Origin: an uncultured Verrucomicrobia subdivision 3 bacterium
GTDB taxonomy: Bacteria; Verrucomicrobiota; Verrucomicrobiia; Limisphaerales; UBA11358
Assembly (NCBI GenBank): GCA_903875465.1
Contig: CAIQWB010000089.1
Span: forward strand, 1 to 64,000
DNA: 64,000 bases
Direction: 5' to 3'
The translations under genes and the position numbers were made by a program. The notes under the pieces were generated by a model. That model saw only the letters and a list, made by a program, of their open reading frames with translations. It made no database searches and was not told where the DNA came from. Below are positions 26,792-35,600 of the stretch, piece after piece (the stretch's first letter is position 1; every line of letters starts with the position of its first letter).

Positions 26792-27772
26792 ATGATCATT
26801 GCCCGTTCACCTTTACGCATCAGCCTTGGCGGCGGGGGTACCGATCTGCCCTCGTATTACGAAAAATTCGGCGGCTTCCTCATTGCCGGGGCGATTGATA
26901 AATATGTCTATATCACCCTGCACGAGACGTTTGTCCCGGACCTGATTGTGAAATATTCGGAGCTGGAACGGGTGCCGAAGGCGGCGCAGTTGAAGCATCC
27001 GATCATCCGGGAAGCGTTCGGCTTGGTGGGCCTGACCGGGCAATCGCTGGAGTTGACGTCCATGGCGGACATTCCCTCGGGCACGGGGCTGGGGTCTTCC
27101 GGCAGTTTTACGACGGCGCTGCTCAAGGCGCTGCATGCGCACCAGAAAAACCTGGTGCATCCCTCGGAACTCGCGGCCCAGGCGTGCGACATTGAGTTAA
27201 ACCGCCTGCACGAGCCGATCGGCAAGCAGGACCAGTACATCGCGGCGTACGGCGGGTTGACGTGCTTCAATTTTCTGCCGGATGGCCGGGTGGAAGCGTG
27301 GCCTTTGAAGGTGTCCGAGGAAACACGCGATAATCTGGAGGACAATCTGCTGCTGTTCTTCACGGGCTATTCCCGCTCGGCCTCGGCGATTTTGAAGGAG
27401 CAGGACACGAAGTCCAAGGCGGCGGATGCGGACATGATCGACAATCTGCATTTCGTCAAGGACCTGGGCCTGCAAAGCCAGCGGGCGCTGGAGGGGGGCG
27501 ATCTGCACGAGTTTGCCCGGCTGATGGACGTGCATTGGCAGCGCAAGAAGCAGCGCAGCGGGGGGATGAGCAATCCCAAAATCAATGAATGGTACGACCT
27601 GGCCCTGGCGAGCGGGGCGCTGGGCGGCAAGCTGATCGGCGCGGGGGGCGGCGGGTTTCTGATGTTTTACGCGGAGGACAAGGCGCGGCTGCGCCATGCG
27701 ATGCGCACGGCGGGGCTGAAGGAAGTGCGCTTTCGCTTCGATTTCGAGGGCACCAAGCTGGTGATCACATGA
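26792..27772 (+). CDS. GHMP kinase, D-glycero-D-manno-heptose 7-phosphate kinase-like (HddA)
   Basis: A 326-residue GHMP kinase. It opens with MIIARSPLRISLGGGGTDLPSYY and has the ATP loop ADIPSGTGLGSSGSFTTALL, NRLHEPIGKQDQYIAAYGG, and the C-terminal GGKLIGAGGGGFLMFY. These match HddA-type sugar kinases that act on heptose 7-phosphate at C1. ATG 26792 begins at the conserved N-terminus. It overlaps the next gene by ATGA, and the cytidylyl/guanylyltransferase and isomerase that follow supply the neighbouring steps of GDP-heptose synthesis. Fucose or related sugar kinases are a less likely alternative. Confidence 0.85.
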   Translation: MIIARSPLRISLGGGGTDLPSYYEKFGGFLIAGAIDKYVYITLHETFVPDLIVKYSELERVPKAAQLKHPIIREAFGLVGLTGQSLELTSMADIPSGTGLGSSGSFTTALLKALHAHQKNLVHPSELAAQACDIELNRLHEPIGKQDQYIAAYGGLTCFNFLPDGRVEAWPLKVSEETRDNLEDNLLLFFTGYSRSASAILKEQDTKSKAADADMIDNLHFVKDLGLQSQRALEGGDLHEFARLMDVHWQRKKQRSGGMSNPKINEWYDLALASGALGGKLIGAGGGGFLMFYAEDKARLRHAMRTAGLKEVRFRFDFEGTKLVIT

Positions 27773-28485
27773 GCGCGCCCCTGGACTTGCCGGTGGCCAT
27801 TCTGGCGGGCGGCCTGGCCACGCGCCTGCGGCCGATCACAGAAAAAATCCCGAAGTCGCTGGTGCCGGTGCGGGGCCGGCCCTTTCTGGCGCATCAATTG
27901 GAAATGCTCCATGCCCGGGGCATCCGCCGGGCGGTGCTGTGCATTGGCTACCTCGGCGAAATGATCGAGCGCGATTTCGGCGATGGCCGGGATTACGGGA
28001 TGCAATTGGAATACTCCTTCGACGGCCCGAAATTGCTGGGCACGGGCGGCGCCCTGAAGCGCGCCCTGCCCCGCCTCGGACCGGAGTTTTTTGTGCTGTA
28101 CGGCGATTCCTACCTGCCGATTGCCTACCGTCCCGTGGCGGAGACCTTTCACCGCAGCGGGCTGCCAGGCCTGATGACCGTGTACCACAACGCAGGGCGT
28201 TACGACACGAGCAACGTGGTTTTCCGCGACGGGGCGATTGCGGTTTACGATAAAAAACTGCGCCTCCCGGAAATGCGCCACATTGATTACGGGCTGAGTG
28301 TGTTCAAGGCCTCCGTATTCGACGCCTACGCGGCGGACCAGCCGTTTGACCTGGCGGAAGTCATGGGCCGGCTGGTGCAGGCGAAGCAACTGGCGGGCTA
28401 CGAGGTGAGCGAGCGGTTTTACGAAATTGGCTCACCTGCGGGCTTGGCGGAACTGGAAACCCTGCTATCATTCCCCCACGCATGA
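27769..28485 (+). CDS. Sugar-1-phosphate nucleotidyltransferase, HddC-like
   Basis: A 238-residue NTP-transferase. It has the pyrophosphorylase motif LAGGLATRLRPITEKIPKSL, LGTGGALKRAL, and the metal-binding VLYGDSYLPI. Within this operon it would join heptose-1-phosphate to GMP, as HddC does. The start ATG overlaps the kinase stop (ATGA), and its own stop overlaps the isomerase start the same way, so all three are translationally coupled. Longer upstream starts lie inside the kinase gene. Confidence 0.87.
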   Translation: MSAPLDLPVAILAGGLATRLRPITEKIPKSLVPVRGRPFLAHQLEMLHARGIRRAVLCIGYLGEMIERDFGDGRDYGMQLEYSFDGPKLLGTGGALKRALPRLGPEFFVLYGDSYLPIAYRPVAETFHRSGLPGLMTVYHNAGRYDTSNVVFRDGAIAVYDKKLRLPEMRHIDYGLSVFKASVFDAYAADQPFDLAEVMGRLVQAKQLAGYEVSERFYEIGSPAGLAELETLLSFPHA

Positions 28486-29078
28486 GCTTTACCGAACAAT
28501 TTCTGGGCGAGGTCCAGCAAGTCGTCGCGCAACTGAACGTCAACGCCATTGAAAACGCCGCGGACGAACTGGCCCGTGTGCGCGAACGCGGCGGCCGCCT
28601 GTTCATACTGGGCGTGGGGGGCAGCGCGGGCAACGCCGGTCATGCGGTGAATGATTTCCGCAAACTCTGCGGTTTCGAGGCCTACGCCCCGACCGACAAC
28701 GTCTCGGAACTGACCGCCCGCACGAACGACGAAGGCTGGCCGACGATTTTCGCCGCCTGGCTTCAGGGCAGCCGCATTAATGCGCAGGACGGCCTCCTCA
28801 TTTTCTCCGTCGGCGGCGGCAGCGTGGAAAAAAACGTGAGCCCCAACCTCGTGAACGCCATCCAACTGGCCAAACAAGTGGGTGCCTCGGTCATCGGCAT
28901 TGTCGGCCGCGATGGCGGCTACACGGCGAAAGCAGCCACGGCCTGCGTGATTGTCCCCACGGTCAACCCCGCGCACGTCACCCCCCACAGCGAAGCCTTC
29001 CAGGCGGTGATCTGGCACCTCTTCGTCTCCCACCCCAAGCTGAAGCAGTCCGCGACGAAGTGGGAGAGCACGAAGTAG
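28482..29078 (+). CDS. SIS-domain phosphosugar isomerase, GmhA-like
   Basis: A 198-residue SIS protein. FILGVGGSAGNAGHAVNDFRKLCG and the later SVGGGSVEKNVS segment form the phosphosugar site, and VTPHSEAFQAVIWHLFVSH gives the C-terminal helix. GmhA converts sedoheptulose 7-phosphate to heptose 7-phosphate, the first step before the HddA-like kinase. No GmhB phosphatase is in the window. A MITE lies 57 bp downstream. Confidence 0.83.
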   Translation: MSFTEQFLGEVQQVVAQLNVNAIENAADELARVRERGGRLFILGVGGSAGNAGHAVNDFRKLCGFEAYAPTDNVSELTARTNDEGWPTIFAAWLQGSRINAQDGLLIFSVGGGSVEKNVSPNLVNAIQLAKQVGASVIGIVGRDGGYTAKAATACVIVPTVNPAHVTPHSEAFQAVIWHLFVSHPKLKQSATKWESTK

Positions 29079-29135
29079 TTGCAATGTCCGGCAGGCGGGC
29101 AACGCTGAACAAGTGGGAATTGTAGACTCTCATTA

Positions 29136-29363
29136 AACCCGAATTCCGAAATTAAAACGCCCGGTCTGCATCCATCTATTGGGCATAAACGGTTTGGAAC
29201 AGTGGCTTCCCAAGCCGCTGCCAAGCAGTTGCCCATTTAAGGATGTGCGCTTCGCGCCGAGGCAGTCTTACCAGACCGCTGCGGGTATGCGGCGATTTTT
29301 CCAAAGCGTTTCTGCTCCAATATCTTGACGCATCCCAGCCATTTTAATTTCGGAGTTCGGGTT
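29136..29363. mobile_element. MITE copy 1 (228 bp)
   Basis: It is bounded by AACCCGAATTCCGAAATTAA and its near-perfect inverse ending TTCGGAGTTCGGGTT, with TA at each edge (29134-29135 and 29364-29365). The interior matches copies at 38805-39033 (same orientation) and 56731-56960 (inverted). The two arms keep further imperfect symmetry inward, around AAACG.TTTGGAA, so the element could fold as a long hairpin. It contains no transposase. Confidence 0.85.
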
Positions 29364-29364
29364 T

Positions 29365-29493
29365 AACGTTTCCCCCGAGCTTTGGCTGGGCATCCATGCC
29401 GATGCCGATCTCGAACTGGCCCATGAACGCAGCGAAGCCGCGATCATCCGCCGGGTGCCGCCACTGAAACAGACCGAACCGATGGCGGCTTGA
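29365..29493 (+). pseudogene. C-terminal remnant of a HigA-type antitoxin
   Basis: Directly against the MITE edge the frame reads NVSPELWLGIHADADLELAH and continues to a stop, 42 codons in all. This resembles the end of HigA/XRE antitoxins, where a SPE-(L/F)W-L motif follows the DNA-binding domain. The N-terminal part is gone, and no toxin gene is adjacent. The MITE insertion or a linked deletion probably destroyed the gene. Confidence 0.5.
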
Positions 29494-29669
29494 ACACCAG
29501 CAAAGGCTGCCCCAATCAAGCAGGGGTGGCCAAACTTTCGGGCTTGTTTTAGGTTGATCGGCAGGAATTGGGTGCTGAAAGAGTGGATGGAGCCTGGCGC
29601 AAGTCGCGTCTGGCCGCCCGCCTGCTTATTCGCCGGGAATCAGGTCCAAGTCCTGGTGGGTCCGGTCCG

Positions 29670-31199
29670 TCACAAAACCCGGTTGGCGGCGATCACCTGC
29701 TGGTACCAGCGGAAACTTTCCTTGGGCAAACGCGTTTGGGTGGCGTAGTCCACATGGGTGATGCCAAACCGGCGGGTGTAACCCCAGGACCATTCAAAAT
29801 TATCCATGAGGCTCCAGTGAAAATAGCCCTTGAGCGGATAGCCCTCGGCCACGGCGCGATGGGCGTTCCGCAAATAGGAGCGCATATACATGACGCGGCT
29901 CAGGTCAAACACCTCACCTTTGGCCGTGACTTCGTCATTGGAGGCGCAGCCATTCTCGGTGATCAAAATGGGCAGATCTGTTTTACCGAGCGCCTCGCTG
30001 ACCATCCGCACGCCCCAGTAGAGGGATTCGGGGATGAAGTTCAGCCAGGGCATGATCATCTGGGGATATTCCTTGGGCAGGGGCAGCACTTCATAGCCGC
30101 GGTCATTGTCGGCGGCTTTCACATAGGATCCGGTGTAAATATTGAAGCCGAGCACATCGAGCGGCTGGCCGATAATCGCCATGTCGCCGGCCTGGACTTT
30201 GGGGGCGTCGGCCCCGAGCTTCGCAATGGCCTGCTCATTATATTTTCCGGTGAGGGCGGGCACGAGCACGGTGCCATTGTGCTCCTCCATGACAAAGGCG
30301 CGCCGGGCGGCCGCGATGTTTTCCGGTGTCTCGATGACGGGAATGAAGGCATCGTAATTCACCACGAGGGCCACTTGGGCCGGCTTGGGGGTGGCGGCGC
30401 GGATGGCCTGGCAGCCGAGGCCATGGGCAAGGAGCGCGTGATGCACGGTCTGCAAGACTTCCTGCCGGGATTTGACAAGGGTGCCCGGGGCGTGCTGGGG
30501 CCGCTGGCCGACGCCATAGCCAAGGTAGGTGAAGCAAAAAATTTCGTTGATGGTCATCCAGTTGGTGATGCGGTCCCCAAGACGCTTGACCACCTGGGTG
30601 CAGTAATCGGCGAAATCGGTGGCGATCTGGCGGTTGCGCCAGGAACCATACAGATCCTCGAGGGCCTGCGGGCTGTCCCAGTGGAACAGGGTGGCGTGCG
30701 GGGTGATGCCGTGAGCTAGCAGCTCATCCACCAAGCGGCGGTAAAAATCGACGCCCTTTTCATTTACCGCGCCGCGGCCATCGGGAATGATGCGCGGCCA
30801 GGCGATGCTGAAGCGGTAATGCTTGATGCCCAACTCGGCCATCAACTTCACGTCGTCGGCAAACCGGTGGTAATGATCACACGCAACCTCGCCGGTGTCG
30901 CCGTTCTTGGTGGTGCCGGGCAGGCGGCTGAAGGTGTCCCAGACACAGGGTTTGCGGCCATCCTCACTGGCGGCTCCTTCAATTTGGTAGGCGGCAGTGG
31001 CCGCGCCCCAGATAAAGTCAGGCGGAAAGGTGGCGTTATTCATGGGCGAAGTGGCCGCACCGGCAGGTTGGGCAATGAGGTTGGAAGAGGTGGACATACC
31101 CGAGGCGGCCATCAGGGCGGCGACGCCCGCCGATTGGGAGAGAAACGCGCGGCGGCTGGTGAGAACCGTTTTGCCGTCAGGACCGTATAGCTTGTTCAT
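29670..31199 (-). CDS. Tat-exported GH1 beta-glucosidase
   Basis: 509 residues. The N-terminus carries a twin-arginine signal (SRRAFLSQSAGVAAL). The GH1 barrel begins PPDFIWGAATAAYQIEGA and includes RFSIAWPRIIPDG, the acid/base WMTINEIFCF, and the nucleophile ILITENGCAS. Most GH1 enzymes read NEP at the acid/base; here it is NEI, with the catalytic Glu kept. It ends with the usual KGYFHWSLMDNFEW. It would cleave beta-glucosides outside the cytoplasm. It is monocistronic. Confidence 0.92.
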   Translation of the reverse strand: MNKLYGPDGKTVLTSRRAFLSQSAGVAALMAASGMSTSSNLIAQPAGAATSPMNNATFPPDFIWGAATAAYQIEGAASEDGRKPCVWDTFSRLPGTTKNGDTGEVACDHYHRFADDVKLMAELGIKHYRFSIAWPRIIPDGRGAVNEKGVDFYRRLVDELLAHGITPHATLFHWDSPQALEDLYGSWRNRQIATDFADYCTQVVKRLGDRITNWMTINEIFCFTYLGYGVGQRPQHAPGTLVKSRQEVLQTVHHALLAHGLGCQAIRAATPKPAQVALVVNYDAFIPVIETPENIAAARRAFVMEEHNGTVLVPALTGKYNEQAIAKLGADAPKVQAGDMAIIGQPLDVLGFNIYTGSYVKAADNDRGYEVLPLPKEYPQMIMPWLNFIPESLYWGVRMVSEALGKTDLPILITENGCASNDEVTAKGEVFDLSRVMYMRSYLRNAHRAVAEGYPLKGYFHWSLMDNFEWSWGYTRRFGITHVDYATQTRLPKESFRWYQQVIAANRVL

Positions 31200-31373
31200 G
31201 TGGATTAAAAATTAAATGGTGGCCCAAGCAACTTGTGAAGTGACTGGGATCGATGATTGCGGGGAGCTTATTTGGCTCGTAAAAAATTGTCACGGCACAA
31301 ATTGGGTTTAATCAGAAAATCAGCCGACGGCCGCCATTACGACACCTTAGGGCGGCCACCCGGTCCGCGGGCG

Positions 31374-31919
31374 TCATTGGGTGAGCAACTTGTACAATGA
31401 GGAGCCAAACAAGAGCGTGATGACCAGGCAACCGCGCCGCAAACGCGAGCGAATCCGCGCATATTGCCCCGCCACAGCCTCCGGCTTGAGGGCACCGGCG
31501 CGTTTCGCGACCACCCAATTGGCCCAAACGGACCACAAATAGATGAACACGCAACCACTATAGAATACCATGGAAAGGCGATTGGAGGGATAACGGCCCA
31601 GCAAAGCGGCGCAAAAGGGAAAAAATGCGGCCATGGCCAGTTGCGCCAATTGAAAAACGAGCATGCGGTTGGTAATAAACTGGCAGTGATGAAATTGTTC
31701 GTTGTGCCGGAACCAGAACACGCCCAGCGCCACAAAGCTCAGCACATAACTGCCGAAGACCGGCGCGTAGACGGCCATCTTGCGCCCCATTTCCCCGGCG
31801 GAATGGGGGTCGGTGAGATCGGGGACTTTTAATTCCAGCACCAAAATGGTCATCGCGATCGCGAAGATGCCATCAAAGAGGCACTCCAGGCGGTTGCGGC
31901 TGATAACACTCGGCGTCAT
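31374..31919 (-). CDS. TMEM175-family channel-like membrane protein
   Basis: About 181 residues with roughly five or six hydrophobic segments. The first has RLECLFDGIFAIAMTILVLEL, close to the family signature in which FSDG is usual (here LFDG). Bacterial TMEM175 homologues form potassium-permeable tetramers. ATG 31919 is chosen because it lies close before the conserved helix; an in-frame GTG at 31949 is possible. Neither has a clear Shine-Dalgarno. Confidence 0.75.
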   Translation of the reverse strand: MTPSVISRNRLECLFDGIFAIAMTILVLELKVPDLTDPHSAGEMGRKMAVYAPVFGSYVLSFVALGVFWFRHNEQFHHCQFITNRMLVFQLAQLAMAAFFPFCAALLGRYPSNRLSMVFYSGCVFIYLWSVWANWVVAKRAGALKPEAVAGQYARIRSRLRRGCLVITLLFGSSLYKLLTQ

Positions 31920-32069
31920 GGCATTTTCGTTGGGGTCGGAGACGTTCACGCTGGCATTGCTAGGGCAATTAAAACAAACCCAATCCCGGGCAAAGAGCCA
32001 CGCTCACGCCCAAATGTCAACGGCGAAAAGGATTCAGACCATGCCCATTGGCGCGCGTGGGAGAACGTC

Positions 32070-35000
32070 TCACCAAGCCACCGACAGGCTGGCCGGGGCA
32101 ACACTGGCGGGATCCTGGCGTTCCTGGAGGGATTTCGCGATGGCGGCGGGTGTCCGCGGCACCACGACGGCAAACAGCGTGCGGCCCGCCGCGACCACTT
32201 TGACGGGTTGATCGAGGTCCAAGAGGTCATCCGCCAACCGCAACTCCAGCCGGCCGGTGGCGGGTTCCTCAATGTAAATCGTCTGTCCCACGACCCGGGC
32301 GACGTAACGTTCATTGGACAGCACGACACCGGCGGGACGGACCAGCCAGTAAAAGCGATTATGGGCGGCATCGGCATCCGGCTGCCAGACCACCCGCTTG
32401 GGCCAGACGGCGCGGCGGGCAGCGGCCATGCGCGGAATGGTTTCCGCCTCCCGGCCCATCATGTTATGGGCAAACCCGGGATACACGGTGCAACGATGCA
32501 CATAGCCGGCCGGATCCGCCGCTTGCAAGGCATCGAGTTTGGCATTGTATTCGCGCACGATTAAATTGCGGTTATAGGCGGTGTCGTCGCCACCCATGTA
32601 GAGGTAGAACGGCAGATTGCGCAGACCGGCGGGCGAGGACTGGTTGGGATGGCCGGCGCACATGGTGGCGGCGGCGAAACGGTCCGCGAGGCGGGGGGCC
32701 AGTTGGTAGACGCCGTCGCCACCGGCGGAGTAGCCGATCAAGTAAACTTGATTGGGGTCCACGTCGCGCTCCATGACCATGTCGGCGATGAGGCGATCCA
32801 GCAGCGGATCCACTTGGGGCACAAACCACATGTTCCAAGCATCGACGGGCGCGCGCGGAGCGACATTGATACTGCCCGGGGGAAATTCGTAGCGGCCATA
32901 ATACCCCTTCCAATTGAGGTCGTTCTCCTCGGTGGTGGCTTGGCCGCCGCCATGCAGAGTGATCCATAGGCTGTGCTTGCCGGTCGGTGGGTCACCGAAA
33001 TTCTTTTCCATCCACTTGAGGGTGTTGCCGTCCAGGGTAATCCGCCGGGCCGACAATTCGGCTCGGGCCGCAGCCTGATCGGCCTGTTCGGATTTCGCCC
33101 AAGCCAGCGCGGCCAGGCTGGCGGCCTCGGGCCGGGTAAGCGCGACGGCGGGTGCTTCGCCGCGGGTGGCGGGCGGTTGGCTCAACCAGGTTTCGGCGGC
33201 GAGAAAATTGGGGGAAACAATGTCCAGCTCATCCCAATTCAAATCCAAGGTGGCCGTGCGGGCGCATGCGGCACAGGGAATGGTCTTTTGTCGCACGACC
33301 TGGCCATCGACAAAGCGCAGGCTGACGCTCACGGCTTCGTTCGGCAGGGTAAATTCCGCCATGTCATTTAAATCAGCAGTTTCACCACGGGTGCGATCAC
33401 CCGCCAGGACGGCGTCGGCCGCCGAGCGCAATTCCACGGGCCGGACCAGGCGCGGGCCGCCGGCGTGTTCGCGCAGGCGCACGTGAATGACGCGCGCCGT
33501 GGGATTTTGGGGCGCGGCCAGTCCGGCATACCGGGGGGATACAATTAACCCCGGGATGTCATGTGAATCCAAATTCCACGCCAGCGGAAAATAGTTGCCG
33601 GTTCGCCGCCAGCTGGTGGCGTAAATCTGGTTGAGGACGTTGGTGCCGGTAACGGTTCGCGCGGCATCGGCGTTGAACCAGGCTTGATCGGGGCCGGCGG
33701 CGTTGTATTCATCCGCACCGAGGAAATGCCAGTCGCCATCCCAGAATTCCACCCACGTATGGTTGCCCTCCTTTTGGGCCCATTCGGGCACGCCGGCAAT
33801 GCGGGCGGGAATCCCCACCGCCCGGCAGGCGTCCACCAAAATGATGGAAAGGCCGGTGCAAGTGGCTTTGCCCTGGGCAATGGATTCCGCCGGGCTCTGA
33901 TTGTTCCGCCAGCGAGTGACATTGTAATGGACATTAATGCGCTTGAATAAATCGCGGTTGAGCGCCTGGGCGGCCGCGGTGGCGGTTTGGCAACCCCGAA
34001 CGATTTCTGCGCCCATTTTATGAAAACTCGGGCGCCATTCGTCGCGGGGTTCATCCAGGGAGGCGTAAGGCAGGACGTCGTTGAAATAGAGGCGCTCGGA
34101 CGCGTTTTTGGCCCAGGGAAATTCGGTTCGGGCTTGCAAGGCGAGGTCCAAATTGGTGAGCAAGCGTTCGGCGCTCAGGTGACCGTAATCCAGCAAGGGG
34201 CGGTTGTCGACGAGGAACCAGGCGGCGCGCCGGCCCAAATCCCCATGCGCGGCGCCGGCAAGGTCCACGAAACGGTCGGTTTCCACGGGCATGGGGTGAT
34301 CCAACAGGAGCAAACGATCCTGGCGGACGCGCCAGACGTGACGGCCGGTGGCGTCTTGATAAGCGGCGGAGGCCACGTAGCCATCGGTCGTCGCGCTTAA
34401 TTCGGGGTCCTCGGTTCCCGCCGGCCGGGGCGCGAAAGCGACTCCGAGCTCGCCCAAGGTGAGCGCCCAGTGTCCGTGCGCCTGCCAAAAATCCCGTTCC
34501 GCATGATAAATGGTGAGGGTCTGGTCCCGGGCGGCTTTTCCGGGGAGGGGGGCTACCGTCTCAGTGCCGGCACTGGCCGCACGGGCAAATTGGAGACGGC
34601 CCCAAAGCTCCGGCCGGTGCATATCCACGATGCCCATGCGCGACCACACCCAATTGTCTTCGCGCTGGCCGGGCAGTTTTTGATAACCACCGTTCGTGAT
34701 GGCCACCGGCCACTCGACCCGGGAAAAATTAAGCCGCCATTGCTCCCCTTCTGTGGGCGCGCCGGGATGGCGCGCATACGCTTCGAGCGACCGCCAGGGA
34801 AAAGCGATTTCCACGGTCCAACCGTGGTCGGTATCGGACGGATCATTCAAGGTGCCCTGCACTTGCACGGCGGTTTTCACGCCCGCAATATCCCATTCGT
34901 TGTGCGGGGTTCCCTGGTCCAGATAAGGTTTGTCCAAGCGCAAATCCCAACTGGTGTTCAGGGCGTTCATCTCAAATTCGTAGTAATTGTGCGTGCTGCC

Positions 35001-35408
35001 CTGGGGATCCATGAACACCTCGAAATCTGGATCTTGAAAAATGACAGCATCGTGGTTGGTCAAAGTGGCCCACACGTGGGGCTCGCTGATTTCCGCAGCC
35101 ACATACAGGTAATTCTCATCCCACAGCAACTTGGCCCGGGTGCGAAAGCGGGGCACCACCGGGGTGGCAATGTCAGTAAAATCACTCGTCCAGGCCGCCT
35201 GCGCCCACGCTGTGTCATCGAGTTTGCCGTCCACAGCAATCGGTTGGCTGGCATAATGACAAAGATAACCCTGCGGCAGGATGCTTTGCAGGTGGTCCCG
35301 CCATTCGTCAACTTCGCCAGCGCGAACGGAGACAGGCGGGAGCGTGAATAAAATGGCCAGGAAGACCATCGCCGGCCGGTAATGGGCGCTGGAGAATTTT
35401 GGGATCAT
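32070..35408 (-). CDS. CBM9-like, transglutaminase-like and esterase three-domain exported protein
   Basis: 1112 residues with a signal peptide (VFLAILFTLPPVSVRA). Residues about 45-270 resemble CBM9 (IAVDGKLDDTAWAQAAW...YLYVAAEISEP). Residues about 430-580 are a transglutaminase/papain-like domain with Cys517 in GKATCTGLS, His550 in NHTWVEFWDG and a downstream Asp in FLGADE. The C-terminal third is an alpha/beta-hydrolase with Ser894 in VYLIGYSAGGDG and a late His in GFAHNMM, similar to feruloyl or PHB-type esterases. It could bind a polysaccharide and cut ester and amide linkages. The substrate is unknown, and so is whether the transglutaminase part acts as a protease. Confidence 0.82.
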   Translation of the reverse strand: MIPKFSSAHYRPAMVFLAILFTLPPVSVRAGEVDEWRDHLQSILPQGYLCHYASQPIAVDGKLDDTAWAQAAWTSDFTDIATPVVPRFRTRAKLLWDENYLYVAAEISEPHVWATLTNHDAVIFQDPDFEVFMDPQGSTHNYYEFEMNALNTSWDLRLDKPYLDQGTPHNEWDIAGVKTAVQVQGTLNDPSDTDHGWTVEIAFPWRSLEAYARHPGAPTEGEQWRLNFSRVEWPVAITNGGYQKLPGQREDNWVWSRMGIVDMHRPELWGRLQFARAASAGTETVAPLPGKAARDQTLTIYHAERDFWQAHGHWALTLGELGVAFAPRPAGTEDPELSATTDGYVASAAYQDATGRHVWRVRQDRLLLLDHPMPVETDRFVDLAGAAHGDLGRRAAWFLVDNRPLLDYGHLSAERLLTNLDLALQARTEFPWAKNASERLYFNDVLPYASLDEPRDEWRPSFHKMGAEIVRGCQTATAAAQALNRDLFKRINVHYNVTRWRNNQSPAESIAQGKATCTGLSIILVDACRAVGIPARIAGVPEWAQKEGNHTWVEFWDGDWHFLGADEYNAAGPDQAWFNADAARTVTGTNVLNQIYATSWRRTGNYFPLAWNLDSHDIPGLIVSPRYAGLAAPQNPTARVIHVRLREHAGGPRLVRPVELRSAADAVLAGDRTRGETADLNDMAEFTLPNEAVSVSLRFVDGQVVRQKTIPCAACARTATLDLNWDELDIVSPNFLAAETWLSQPPATRGEAPAVALTRPEAASLAALAWAKSEQADQAAARAELSARRITLDGNTLKWMEKNFGDPPTGKHSLWITLHGGGQATTEENDLNWKGYYGRYEFPPGSINVAPRAPVDAWNMWFVPQVDPLLDRLIADMVMERDVDPNQVYLIGYSAGGDGVYQLAPRLADRFAAATMCAGHPNQSSPAGLRNLPFYLYMGGDDTAYNRNLIVREYNAKLDALQAADPAGYVHRCTVYPGFAHNMMGREAETIPRMAAARRAVWPKRVVWQPDADAAHNRFYWLVRPAGVVLSNERYVARVVGQTIYIEEPATGRLELRLADDLLDLDQPVKVVAAGRTLFAVVVPRTPAAIAKSLQERQDPASVAPASLSVAW

Positions 35409-35600
35409 GATATTAAGGGAGCAGATCGGGATGATCGCTCAGCTAATATGTTTCATGGCAGTTTGGTTATCAATCCAGAATGTTCTGAACCAAGGCGGTC
35501 TGGATGCGGCTGGACCGATATATTGGACGGTTGCGCCAAGCCATCATATTCAACGGTCTTTCCGCTCGCGTTTTGGCCGGGCGGCCACTAGATTTTTTTC

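Noticed and set aside
26328..26795. 155-codon frame before the heptose kinase
   Set aside because: Low-complexity, Pro/Cys/Arg-rich translation with no family; it runs into the start region of the kinase in another frame.
29568..30719. 383-codon rightward frame
   Set aside because: Antisense to the GH1 gene, whose catalytic motifs are intact; a GC-rich shadow frame.
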